NCBI GenBank assembly: GCA_030159075.1
Contig: BROG01000076.1
Span: 1,196,001 to 1,260,000 of the forward strand
Direction: 5' to 3'
Origin: Atrina japonica
Lineage: Eukaryota; Mollusca; Bivalvia; Pterioida; Pinnidae
Length of the DNA: 64,000 bases
Position numbers and translations under genes: made by a program
In this document: piece after piece, positions 37,775 to 48,329 of the stretch
Layout of the letters: each line of letters begins with the position of its first letter
Position numbering within the stretch: the first letter of the stretch is position 1
The notes under the pieces: model-generated
What the model saw: the letters and a program-made list of their open reading frames with translations, nothing else
What the model was told of the DNA's origin: nothing
Databases searched by the model: none

Positions 37775-39250
37775 AGGATAATTGCGGTGAAAACATAGAA
37801 TGATGTTAATAGGGTAGAAAAATCCGATAGTGATATCTTAAACTGAGAGAATAGAATGGATATATAAAAATAGAGATCATTCCTGATAGTTTTTTCCAGT
37901 TTCTTTCTTTGACGACTAGTGGAAACGCATGCACGTGCAATGCCAAAACAAAACCAACTATGGTATCGTTAATTAAACACTGTTATAAGAATGATGCAAT
38001 GAGGATATATTATTACTTTATAAAAGCATATGTAAAAGATCAATTTCGATTTATTTTTTGGGGTTTTTTTATAATGGTACAGTGAACTTTTGACATGGAA
38101 AACCGTTTGTAGAATTTCCAAAGTCTGACCAGTCTTTAAAAAGGTGTAAAGGAATAGCATACATCGCGATTATAGAGGGAATTTGAAGAGTCGCGTGTGA
38201 CAGGTGTCCCTAACAAATTTCGTTTTATGACTTGTAATATAAGACTCTGAATGATACAACAATAAGGCCCCATGGTTATTTTACTGTGCTAAATCTTCCA
38301 GATTCTTTTGCAATCGAACCAGGTGTAGAGACAAAGCTCATGGAAGTATTTGGTTTTTTGTAGTTAGATAAAGGCATTAAGATTTGTGAATGACGTTTCG
38401 AACAAATGACTTTGATGTTATCAATTTTAAATCATAAAGTAAATGTTTGATAATTATCCAGATCATAATGCGACATTTTCTATGTGTGCAGTATATGATA
38501 TTTACCTTGTCGGTTTGCATTTAATACATAGTTTGCTTCTCTAATTTACTGCCCGCAAAAATTGCTCATTGGCTAGCTGGTTTAGATGGTTATCGCTTCT
38601 CGCACTATATCATTTTGTGTATATTTATCTGTTATTTGTTGTAGAAAGGTTTACTTTACCGTTTGTTCAGGTATTTAAGGTATGTGTTATCGTATTTTAG
38701 GAGTATGATATATAAGTTATTTAATTATTTGACTCCACTACACCGAGGAATAAAAGAACATGACTAAAATGATGGTCGATTGTTTCTATACATGTACCCC
38801 ATCTTGGGTTGCTTTACCATAAATGTAATTTTATGTGGATACCTTGCAGGATCAAAGCAAAAATTGAATATATATGCTTTCTAATTTATGCATAATAATG
38901 CAGAAAAAGGAAGTCTCGTTTCAAGAGTTGACACTCTTCTCATAAAAATCTTAATGCGATCCACTCGGGATCTTGATTTATATGATTGTTGAACTAAGAT
39001 TAAAGAAAATTCGGCGAAATAAGATGTATCATAAACTATTTCTACAATCAAAATATTGGAATATTTGGTCTTGAATATTTAGGTATTATGAATTATGAAA
39101 GATTTCTTATGTGTCAATGTAGGCACATGAAACACACAGGTAACGCATTCCTTGTTTATAGTTTTCATACTTGAAGAGAGATATAATTTACCTTTTTACA
39201 AGCGCACGCGTTTTTAAATACATAAATATATACATAAATAAAAACATACA
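37775..39250. other. Non-coding stretch, nothing recognised
   Basis: No supported feature. Confidence 0.4.
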
Positions 39251-39252
39251 TT

Positions 39253-39397
<145 letters not shown>

Positions 39398-39679
39398 TTC
39401 TGTTTTTCGATTTGATTTTTGATACATACGGCTATAACTGTCCTGTAAACACTTTGGTGTTTTATATGGGCTAGGATATACTGTGTCTAAACGAATTTGA
39501 TTGCAAAAATGTTTCTCAGAATATAAAGTGTCTGTTACTTTTCAATTCCTCTAATAATACCTTAAGGTATTTTGGCGTGTTGACTTTCAGCAAGGATACC
39601 GGGAAACATCCTGGACAAAACCGTACTTGTCTGTGTACAAATATGAAAGTACAAAAAACTATACTGGTTTTAAAACAAT

Positions 39680-39851
39680 AGACAGTTTTACGATAACTTC
39701 GGTCATGTAACTTTGAGGGAATACATGATACAGATACCCGCAAAAATATAGACATCGATATAGTAACTAATTGTTTCTTGAAGTCATTTTCCGGGAATCT
39801 ATATCATTTTTCCCTCAAAGTTACAGGAACACAGTTATCGTGAAAGGGTCT
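39680..39851. mobile_element. Foldback MITE-like element
   Basis: The left arm AGACAGTTTTACGATAACTT plus CATGTAACTTTGAGGGA (to 39720) pairs with the right arm TCCCTCAAAGTTACAGGAAC plus ACAGTTATCGTGAAAGGGTCT (39811-39851). About 90 bp of interior. The 79-aa minus frame across it is accidental. Confidence 0.75.
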
Positions 39852-39859
39852 AAAGCTCG

Positions 39860-41400
39860 CAGAGAAAACTGAAACCACATGCCACTGACCAATGAAGTGT
39901 GCGGCTTAACAGTTATAGCCGATCAAATTACGGAGAAAGTGTGATGCATTGTTCTAAGTATTATGTATTCGGAAAAAAACATCACACTTTTTCGATGTGA
40001 TAGCCTTATATTCATGCGATAATATGTGTATGTATATTGAACTGCTTTCACTATGAATTCATAAGCATAGGAAGGCCAACCGGATGAAGGGAAATTTAAT
40101 GAAGTACATTAGTCAATGTAAGACAAAGGAAAACATTTATACTCATTTACAATTTCTCTGGTAAAAATATAGATACTAAAGTGACTATCATCATGGGGTA
40201 CAGAAAACAATGTATTAGAATGGTGAACTATGGCCTAACACGGACCAAAGAAAACTTAACAGATGTGGTAACAGTAGTAATTCCATCCTGCCGATCGATG
40301 AGGCGAACCGTGAGTCCACGGCCACCGTGAGTTCAAGTCATCCGTGAGTCCAATGCATTAGTCTATGCCGACTGAAAACATATAAATTTACCATTTTGTA
40401 TTTCTATTCGGTTATTCTCTTCTATCAGAGTACTCGGTACTGGAATATAAGTACGCGGGCTTTTTATTTCGTGAAGTGTTGGTGTAAAATGAAAACGAAA
40501 ATCAGTACAAATGACCAAGACAATAGATGTAAAAAGGATATATCTAAAATATCGGATTTCCAGTTAACATTTTAACAGTATCATACAACGGCTTCAGATT
40601 GTTAGAAACGAGTATAAAACCTTTAAATGATAAATATATCTTTTTGCCAACGCCAATCTATCTTAAACATATAAAAACGTCAATATTTGGCCTTTCCGTT
40701 GGTGTAAAGATTGCTTTTTGGAGGAAACCAGAAACCTTGCGAAATCCCACATGTTCGACTTGGCCATCACCATAACATACATAGGTCAGCAACTTATAGA
40801 TAAACACAGATGGTTCCCGTGGGGGCCTACGATTTGTATATAAATATAAATATTATGATATAGATATACACAATGATTCATTCGGATTTTAGTATGTATC
40901 ATGATGATACTTATTTTATCGACAAACAGGGTTTAACTGGAGAAAAAAAATTAGGTTTAACTGAGAAAAACTATATTTAATGCCCAACACGACACCTCGT
41001 CTTGGCAAACTTTTCAATTATGACACAATTAAATGGCCTTTCAACATTTGTGTAATTATGACATTATAATCGAATGACGTAAAATTCTCATTGAGAGTCA
41101 CGTGTTCGACTTTTTATTGCAGTTGAAGCTGATCAGAAGATTTAGACCATTAGAGACTACTCCTGTGAATTATTTTCCATAGGTCGCAAGTGTTGGAACA
41201 AGTCATCGATCAAGTTCGCGATAATATGCAAAAGCCCAGTGCATTGTTTTCCCGTACCATCTGATATATTCTAAAGTAATATATTTTGAATGTTCAGTAC
41301 CGTTTAAATTCTAAAATTCTCTAAAGCTAAGTTAGTAATCTATTAACAGTGGTCACTCTTAGACGGATTTAGGAACCCATTATTATTTTGGCCTTTGGGC
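39860..41400. other. Mostly non-coding; CCGTGAGTCCA triplet at 40308-40352
   Basis: Three spaced copies of CCGTGAGT(C/T)CA occur, the motif found once in each minus-strand retroelement tail, so this is probably a small tail-derived amplification. No other feature. Confidence 0.4.
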
Positions 41401-41404
41401 CTTT

Positions 41405-41483
41405 TGTTTCGGAACTCTGCATCTATTCTAAATTCGAGCTCAACTGATGAAGTTTTATTGAAAGAAACAATCGTCTTGAACGT
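41405..41483 (-). repeat. Dispersed repeat R2, minus strand
   Basis: On the minus strand it reads GTTCAAGACGATTGTTTCTT, CAATAAAACTTCATCAGTTG, AGCTCGAATTTAGAATAGAT, the same order as R2. Confidence 0.65.
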
Positions 41484-41649
41484 TGTTTTGGGCTCTGTTT
41501 ACAAAATTATAACCTAGGTAGTCCAATTATGTAGATGATATACTGTCAATTATATAGCAAAGAATACGAGATGCGAGTTTTGGCCTTAACAGGTATTGCG
41601 CTCCACCTTATCAATGTAAGTGCAATAATCTATCTTCTTGATATAAAAA

Positions 41650-41770
41650 ACCTCGGATACCAAAGTATAAATCAAGAGAATGTCCAGGACATCCGGTAAA
41701 AATGGACAAACACGGACCTCTGGAAACCAAGAGGTGGGATCAGGTGCCATAGAGGAGAACGCATCCATAG
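41650..41770 (-). mobile_element. Solo retroelement 3' tail, subfamily A
   Basis: On the minus strand: GGATGCGTTCTCCTCTATGG, CACCTGATCCCACCTCTTGG, TTTCCAGAGGTCCGTGTTTG, TCCATTTTTACCGGATGTCC, TGGACATTCTCTTGATTTAT and CTTTGGTATCCGAGGTTTTT. It is well preserved, with only GATTTGTATCTGT missing before the terminal motif. Confidence 0.8.
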
Positions 41771-41962
41771 ACAATCAAAATATTATATTTAAGCTACAAA
41801 ATTGATTCCAATTAATATTTTGTCAATTATTTAATTAATTAGATATTGACGACATTGGACAGTTTGATATAAAACTCATCTGAGATCTTTGGTTCATATG
41901 TTCCATAAATTATCAATTTCTCTCACCAGGAAATTAAAAATCCGAATTTTATAAAAAAAAAA

Positions 41963-42010
41963 GTATATCCTGGACATCTTTAAGATTTAAAATTTGGTAT
42001 TTGATATGTT
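41963..42010 (+). mobile_element. Terminal scrap of the retroelement tail, plus strand
   Basis: TATATCCTGGACATCTTTAA, then ATTTGGTATTTGATATG. Opposite orientation to the tail about 200 bp upstream. Confidence 0.5.
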
Positions 42011-42086
42011 TTATATAGCATTATTCATTCATTATTGCAATTTTATTTTGAGTTTAAGCTATTTAACCGCCATTATTTTGGTAATT

Positions 42087-42246
<160 letters not shown>

Positions 42247-42690
42247 GATGCATTTATAACTACGCGGAAGGAAGATAGATTGTAATAATGAGTTATATTT
42301 GATTTTGTGTATCTCTGCCTCAAACTACTAAGAATTGATGTTCTAAAACATGATCAATTTCACCAACTATATTTGATTCATTAGTAAAACCGGTCATAAT
42401 GTTATCTCCGCAGATGATATGAGCTGATCACATGTTACAGTTTACATAATGATCACGTTAAAGATGAAATATAGCTTCACATGTTGTCACTTTCAGTTTT
42501 AATAAAACTATCTCTACAGAGGTATCAAACTTCTTGAAATTGAGGCCTAGGTGTAAAATTTAAAAGATCGAAATCGAATGGAAGTACTAAAATTTGTATT
42601 CGTGCTTCAATATACAGCTTCGTGTATGAAATATTAATTTTCATATATTAGTATTGATGTGAATGTTTCTAGATACATTTTTTCACAGTT

Positions 42691-43001
42691 ACGTTATATC
42701 AGAGCCGGCCTGGCTCAGTCGGTAGCGCACTCGACTCTTGATTGTGAGGTCGTGAGTTTGAGTCCAGACGGTGGTAGGTTGGTTTCCTGTCCTTGGGATA
42801 AGACAATAAAAACCGAGGTTCCGTGTTACGGTAGGTGTCAGCACGTTAAAGAACCCTCACTGCTCAATACCCGAAAGTGCCGAACACAGGCTAAAATTTG
42901 AAGCCCTTCACCAGTTTTTGGTGACATCTCCATATGAGTGAAATATTCTTGAGTGGGACGTTAAACAACAATAAACAAACAAGCAAACTGTAACATTATA
43001 T
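42691..43001 (+). mobile_element. Intact tRNA-derived SINE (family 1)
   Basis: The element (about 42700-42992) has the A box GGCCTGGCTCAGTCGGTAGC, a tRNA-like ACTCTTGATTGTGAGG arm, the B box GGTCGTGAGTTTGAGTCC, the body GAGGTTCCGTGTTACGGTAG and GTTAAAGAACCCTCA, and the tail TGGGACGTTAAACAACAATA. It aligns with 28427-28711 along its full length. The flanks ACGTTATAT (42691-42699) and ACATTATAT (42993-43001) are a probable 9-bp target duplication with one mutation. Confidence 0.88.
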
Positions 43002-43294
43002 GACTAAATGTCCATTATAACAATATACATACTTCATTTCTTTTGTACTAAAATATATCAAAATAGTTTCATATTTTAGAATTTTGAATTTGTTCGAAAG
43101 GCAAGAACTCTCATGTATATATTAGAGCGATGTTTATATAAAAAGATTCAAAAACAAGTTTGAAATATGCATCATCTTGTGGATTGAATATTACGTATTA
43201 AAAATGTATGTCAAGGACATATTTCTCGTATCAATATGTTAGAGTGTCCTTTTAGCATTTGGCCATATTGTTGTCGTGTAAATCATGAAGTAGT

Positions 43295-43525
43295 CATCAG
43301 TCACTGCTTAGTGATGATAACTTTTTGCGTGCCACTCGCGTCTTAACATTGGACCTCGGTTTTAAGTCTCATCGGAGAGACTCATTGCTGTCACTTCGTA
43401 TACCGAGCACTTGGCGAAGGTAAAGTCACTGACAAATTTCGAAATATTTGGTATGAGTTGGTAGGAAATCGAACCCAGGATCTTCCGGTTGCGAATCGAT
43501 CGCTCTTCCATTAACTACTACAAGC
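43295..43525 (-). mobile_element. tRNA-derived SINE (family 3), minus strand
   Basis: On the minus strand, GTAGTTAATGGAAGAGCGAT and CGCAACCGGAAGATCCTGGG TTCGATTTCC give A-box, anticodon-arm and B-box-like sequence. The body has ACTTTACCTTCGCCAAGTGC TCGG, GATGAGACTTAAAACCGAGG and ends near AGTGGCACGC. Shared with 25085-25290 and 49552-49690. Confidence 0.7.
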
Positions 43526-43529
43526 AGCA

Positions 43530-44000
43530 TGGTAACTTTATCATGTTGATACTTTTCTAAAGGAAGCTATTTGTCTTAAGAACATTGTAACCAGGTTTTC
43601 TTTCCAGCTCACACAAACAAGCGGACGATATACTGAGGTCAGTAAAGTGCCAGAACCAGAAAATGCCATGGTCCCTGGTTCGATCCCAATCATATTCATT
43701 AGTACTGATTCATTTGTTTATGACGGTTTTGGATTTTAATGAATCAAATCAAATTAAATTCAAAGAAGACAGAGCCGCCGAAACCATACCGCCGACTGTC
43801 ATTTTGAACTAGGGTACGATTTTCGCACAAAATTGTTTTAAAAGTGGTTGAACTTAAAACACCCTGTATAATTCTTTGGACCAAATGTAAGGAAACAAAC
43901 AAACAAACAAAAAAATAAATAAATGATTTATAATGCCCAAGATGACACAAGTCATATTTTTGTTAGACCCAGGAATATATTTCATTTTTGTTTAGGGAAC
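43530..44000. other. Non-coding stretch, nothing recognised
   Basis: No supported feature before the palindromic array. Confidence 0.4.
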
Positions 44001-44002
44001 AT

Positions 44003-44304
44003 TAACTGGCATTGATTGATAAGTGATATCATCTATCACTTTACAAAACGAATAGGTGATATCACTTAGTCGAACAAGTGATATCACGTATTCGAGTAGG
44101 TGATATCACTCATTCATTTGAATAGGTGAAATCTTCCATTCTAATTGGAGATATCACTCATTCAAATAGGTGATATCACTCATTTGTATAAGTGATATCC
44201 CTTAGGAATTTATAAAAGTGATATCACTTATTCGCATAAGTGATATCACCTGTTCGAATAAGTGATATCACCTATTCGAAAAAGTGATATCACTAACTGG
44301 CATT
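44003..44304. repeat. 22-bp palindromic tandem array flanked by 11-bp direct repeats
   Basis: GTGATATCAC (self-complementary) or a one- or two-base variant starts at 44023, 44056, 44078, 44100, 44126, 44148, 44170, 44192, 44218, 44240, 44262 and 44284. The step is 22 bp except 33 at the start and two steps of 26. Eight of the twelve copies are perfect. The 12-bp linkers are AT-rich and often near-palindromic around TTCGAA. TAACTGGCATT occurs on both sides (44003-44013 and 44294-44304), as expected for a unit insertion or duplication. Confidence 0.95.
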
Positions 44305-44309
44305 AAAAA

Positions 44310-44915
44310 GTAAAATGGCGCCCCATATCATAGGGATAAGTCACATAGACTTTAACTCGTCACGTCGGTGGTTATATCTCGTGCAACCACCAATACTACC
44401 AATGAAGGAACTAACGAGTGAATTGTAACATACTTCCCAAATATATTAAAAACCATAGAATGTTACATTGGTGTGTGTAGTGGATAAGGAAATAGAGTGG
44501 CAAAAATCTGGTTGTCCCACATTTACATTTTTACCACAAAGGTTGACGCTTCCCTATCCACTCAACATATTCATATTTTCTCCCATGTTTATATGGTACA
44601 TGTTTGTGTTTATACATGTAAATACAATCATATTTAACTTTTAATGTACTGTATCATTTCACATTGGAGTCCTACATTATAAAATGATATTGTGACGTCA
44701 TAGTTTGTGTACCTTGTCTACACCCGAGGGTGTGAACTGAGGATTTCTGGCTTGGCAAATTAAATGGTTGATACGCCGGTCCAATGTTGGGGAAAATGAA
44801 TTCCGAACTGCGCATGTGCCAGATCTTTTAAAAATATATCCTTTCTGTTTTCCACTGAATACTTTACGGGCACTTACTATGAATGTTAAAGATTCACAAG
44901 ATGCAAAGCATGTGT
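44310..44915. other. Non-coding stretch, nothing recognised
   Basis: No supported feature. The 85-aa minus frame at 44698-44955 overlaps the retroelement tail and is not recognised. Confidence 0.4.
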
Positions 44916-44919
44916 AGAG

Positions 44920-45065
44920 GTGTCCAGAAAAAACAATTAGTAAGTGTACAAACACTGACCGCCGAGAAATATAGAGGTGGAATTAGGTGACGTTCAAAAA
45001 TATGCATTTCCCGTCAACCAGCATTGCCCGCCGTATGTTTTACGCAAATTCTTATCGTAACAGGC
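44920..45065 (-). mobile_element. Decayed retroelement 3' tail
   Basis: On the minus strand: GGGAAATGCATATTTTTGAA, CGTCACCTAATTCCACCTCT, CGGCGGTCAGTGTTTGTACA and a GGACACCTCTA end. The order fits the A tail at low identity. Confidence 0.5.
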
Positions 45066-45140
45066 GCTATTACTCCTCCTGATCGTAACAGGGACTATAA
45101 CTCCTCTTGATCGTAACAAGGACTATAACTTCTCCTAGTT
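45047..45140. repeat. ~26-bp tandem repeat, 3-4 units
   Basis: ATCGTAACAGG-GACTATAACTCCTCCTG-like units follow each other with small changes. Confidence 0.8.
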
Positions 45141-45346
45141 ATAAAAGCTATAACTCCTGTCCAAATTGTTGTAATCTCTTAAACAGTAATGTAGAACATG
45201 GGACTCAACATATACAATACAGGTGTTTCGAAACAGGCACTTTTACTCCTAATCGTAACACGGGCTATAATGTCTGTCCAAATTGTTGTAAACTCTTCCA
45301 CAGTAATGTAGAGCATGGGTTTCAAAATACATATTGTGAAAAATGA
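45107..45346 (+). CDS. Questionable 79-aa open frame with duplicated CPNCC segment
   Basis: The frame contains two copies, 39 codons apart, of a segment reading Y-N-(S/V)-CPNCC-(N/K)-L-(L/F)-x-SNVEHG. The DNA is a 117-bp direct duplication (for example GTCCAAATTGTTGTAA at 45159 and 45276), and 117 being divisible by three keeps the frame. CxxCC with a later Cys could suggest metal binding, but no family is recognised. The N-terminal part lies in the 26-bp tandem repeat, and there is no start context. More likely a duplicated non-coding segment that stays open. A possible small exon follows 30 bp downstream. Confidence 0.15.
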   Translation: MIVTRTITSPSYKSYNSCPNCCNLLNSNVEHGTQHIQYRCFETGTFTPNRNTGYNVCPNCCKLFHSNVEHGFQNTYCEK

Positions 45347-45378
45347 CAATCACAAAACAGCATTTTATTGTGTTGTAG

Positions 45379-45411
45379 GTGGGGACGATGTTAGTGGTGC
45401 GAAGGACGAGG
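45379..45411 (+). other. Possible 33-nt internal exon
   Basis: A T-rich acceptor (ATTTTATTGTGTTGTAG) precedes 33 nt, followed by the consensus donor AGG|GTAAGT. One frame (two leading nucleotides, one trailing) reads GDDVSGAKDE without a stop. The length is a multiple of three, as for cassette microexons. No family is recognised and no neighbouring exon is identified, so this rests on splice-site appearance alone. Confidence 0.25.
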
Positions 45412-45419
45412 GTAAGTTT

Positions 45420-46515
45420 TTCATTCAAAATTAAGTATTTTTTTTTGGTGAATCATTCGGATTTAATATTCTTATTTTGAAAAAGCACATTCAGTATATG
45501 TAAACAATGTGTCAATATTCTAATTTTGAAAAAGCTCCTTCAGTATGTGTAAACTATGTGTCAAATTAATAGAATATATGTTGTTAGGCATGATTGTGAA
45601 TATATTTCCTTTACCAACTGACATAAAATATTGCATGTTGACTTGATATAAACTCTTCACAATTTGATGTTTCAAAAGAAAACGTTTATTCCGCAATGTT
45701 AATTTTATTATGAAACAGTCAATTAAATATTATTAAAAAGTAAAAAAAAAATATACAGGGAAATAACTGAAGGTCTCACCTTACAAATCTTTAATTGCGC
45801 TACTCATGCAGAGCCGCTGCGAGTTAATGTTTAGCAGCGATTAATAACTCGCAGGATATGCCTTGTAATTAGGAGACATTAAGAATTTACAGATTTAATC
45901 ATTTGATGATTTGCCGGAGAAAAAACACATTTCATGATTATGATATAGTAGAGGTGTGTCTAAGGGTCATGTATTATCAACTGTAGAACTAACGGAAGTT
46001 CTGTGTGGTTGACTTACACTATGATTGAGTCTGTTGACCCTCATACCAGTTTCTTTAATCATGTTGACTTCTGACGGTAGGAATTTTAATATTAAACCAA
46101 TCGCCCATATAGTTAGGAAGTTCATCCCTGGTATTCTGTGACAAATATGTCATTAATATTTTACTCTCTATCAAATGATTCAGACCAAAATATCAGGCAA
46201 TTATTATGAAACATTAGTAATTCTACAACGAATAAATTAAAAATTGAGATCATTTCAAAATACAATGTATATGTATTTGTTGTGTATACGTAAGATGCTT
46301 GCGTACGTTGGTTTACATAATAAAGATGTTGTTATAATGTCAGTCATATTTACCTACTTATTTTTTTTTCAATTGAATTCTTGTCTGCAAACTAAAGAAA
46401 ATAGATACAGAAAATGAATACCAATATGTACTAGATAATATCTTGAGAGATAACCTTTTGTGATAAAACATTTAGAAAACGGGGATGTGACGAGACCAAT
46501 CTTGGAAATACAAAG
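45420..46515. other. Non-coding stretch, nothing recognised
   Basis: A short AAT-TTTGAAAAAGC-CCTTCAGTAT duplication lies at 45470-45565. Otherwise nothing. Confidence 0.4.
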
Positions 46516-46627
<112 letters not shown>

Positions 46628-46629
46628 GG

Positions 46630-46980
46630 CTGAAAATTTTCTTTCAGCTGCTTGAATCCAGGACTTTTTTGTTAAATTTTGCCTGGGTCCGGCCCTCTAA
46701 CATAAACTTATGGGTCAAATAACAATAAATCTTCAATTATTTTATACAATAAAAAAAAAGTCAGAGTTTTAATATCATCGATCAATACAAATAACAATTA
46801 TCTTAGGTGGGAACACAAAATTATATAAACCAAAAAAAATCTATAAAAAATGACAATATAAGTTTACAAAGGAAACAAATAAAATTTCTTCGAGAAGTTG
46901 GAAAAAATTTCTTGATTCCCGTTAGGTCCTCGGACCCACACACAAGAAAAACAACAGCTGAAAGTAAAATATGTCGGCAA
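46630..46980. mobile_element. Possible element with inverted ends between (TA)n tracts
   Basis: ATTTTCTTTCAGCTGC and CTGGGTCCGG on the left (46637-46693) match in inverse CCTCGGACCCA and CAGCTGAAAGTAAAAT on the right (46926-46970). Interior about 220 bp. No frame of interest. Confidence 0.4.
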
Positions 46981-47004
46981 GGAATTGTAAATAATTATAA
47001 TAAT

Positions 47005-47061
47005 TATATATATATATATATAATATATAATATATATCATATATATATATATATATATATA
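47005..47061. repeat. (TA)n microsatellite, imperfect
   Basis: TA runs broken by ATAATATATAA and ATCATA. Confidence 0.9.
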
Positions 47062-47194
47062 AAGTGTCTTAATTTTTTCGAGGTGGTTTCTTCCCGTGTA
47101 CATTGCTGAGTGTGGCATTGAAAAATTCAAAATTCAAATAATAATATATAAGGGTCAATGTATAAGTGACGTCTAAATGTTAAAGAAGGTCACT

Positions 47195-47196
<2 letters not shown>

Positions 47197-47234
<38 letters not shown>
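47197..47234. repeat. (ATT)n microsatellite
   Basis: About 12 ATT units. It abuts the dispersed core on its left. Confidence 0.95.
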
Positions 47235-47237
<3 letters not shown>

Positions 47238-47337
47238 CTTTGCTATTTCTGATAGCATTTTTATATTTGAGTGTCATTGTTTTCGATTATGTTTTTAATG
47301 TATTCACAAACCTTGCTTTGTACCAATGTTACTAAAT
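47229..47337 (+). repeat. Dispersed 109-bp core, second copy
   Basis: Second copy of 2197-2305, with a CT-rich tract (47338-47392) on the right as in the first copy but (ATT)n on the left. Confidence 0.8.
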
Positions 47338-47392
47338 ATCTCTCTCTCTCTCGGTCTCTCTTTCTGTCTCTCTGTCTGTCTCTCTCTCTCTC
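47338..47392. repeat. Imperfect (CT)n tract
   Basis: CT with several TCTG and GG interruptions. Confidence 0.9.
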
Positions 47393-47399
47393 TGTATTT

Positions 47400-47980
47400 T
47401 ATTTAAACTTCATCTGTGTGATGTTCATATCTTATCTTTATAGTATTCAAACGATATCATATTATAATAATTTTCGTCCCTGTAGTGTTTTATTTTCTGT
47501 ATTCGTTGATAACACTAAGTGTTTAAGTGTTTAATGCTGTATCTTCTTTTCCCTTAACTTTTTCCCTAATTTTTCATTCGTTTTACCTCAGCATCTTTCA
47601 TTATCGTGCTCTCTTGTCAGTACATTCATAGCGTTAGTTCCTCCTATATTTCACGTTTGTTTAAAAGCGTTTTACCTACCTGTGTGTTGATTTTTGATAT
47701 TTTTGACACGGTTTCTATTTCACATAGATCGCTATCGTTAGTAAACCATACATAAATATTTTAGCGATGTCTCTTGGTCAATGCGTCTTACCAAAACACT
47801 GCAATTAGTTTTATTTAGCAGAAAAATATCTCGAAAGTAATTTATCATACCCTTACAGTGTGAGCATATGTTTTAGTAACAAAATCTTGCTACGGTAGGA
47901 TTACACTACTGCAGTGGCTTTTTGCATGTCGTAGTTTATAGCTCGCCTGAGCCAAAATTTCAAATGGTCTATTTCTACTG
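47400..47980. other. Non-coding stretch, nothing recognised
   Basis: No supported feature. Confidence 0.4.

Positions 47981-47983
<3 letters not shown>

Positions 47984-48077
<94 letters not shown>
47984..48077. repeat. (ATT)n microsatellite
   Basis: About 31 ATT units, giving a poly-Asn artefact on the minus strand. Confidence 0.95.
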
Positions 48078-48104
48078 TTGTCGACTCTCTCTCGACGACG
48101 GGGG

Positions 48105-48325
48105 CATGGGTCATAGGATATCTCACTTCTAATCAACGTGGGTTCGAACCAAGCTGGAACTAAAGGTGATGTTTACAAAAAAGTTTAGAGTATACTTGTA
48201 GAGGTTGTTCGGCGTTCTCTCCCCGAGTATATTGTAACCGGGTGCTTTTATGCAGCATTATAAACTGGCCGCCAGGATATAAATTAACAATCGTTGTCTG
48301 TGGTGCTTAACACCATTTAAACAAA
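48105..48325 (+). mobile_element. Decayed tRNA-derived SINE (family 2-like)
   Basis: GGGTCATAGGATATCTCACT and the B-box-like GTGGGTTCGAACCAAGCTGG are followed by TCTCTCCCCGAGTATATTGT AACCGGGTGC, and end near CTTAACACCATTTAAACAAA. Confidence 0.55.
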
Positions 48326-48329
48326 CTAA

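Noticed and set aside
44023..44293. Array looking like CRISPR repeats with regular spacing
   Set aside because: The repeated decamer is palindromic, the 12-bp linkers are also similar to each other rather than unique spacers, and the context is eukaryotic.
46807..47109. 100-aa open frame rich in Ile and Tyr at its end
   Set aside because: Half of it is (TA)n sequence and the rest lies inside a putative inverted-end element.
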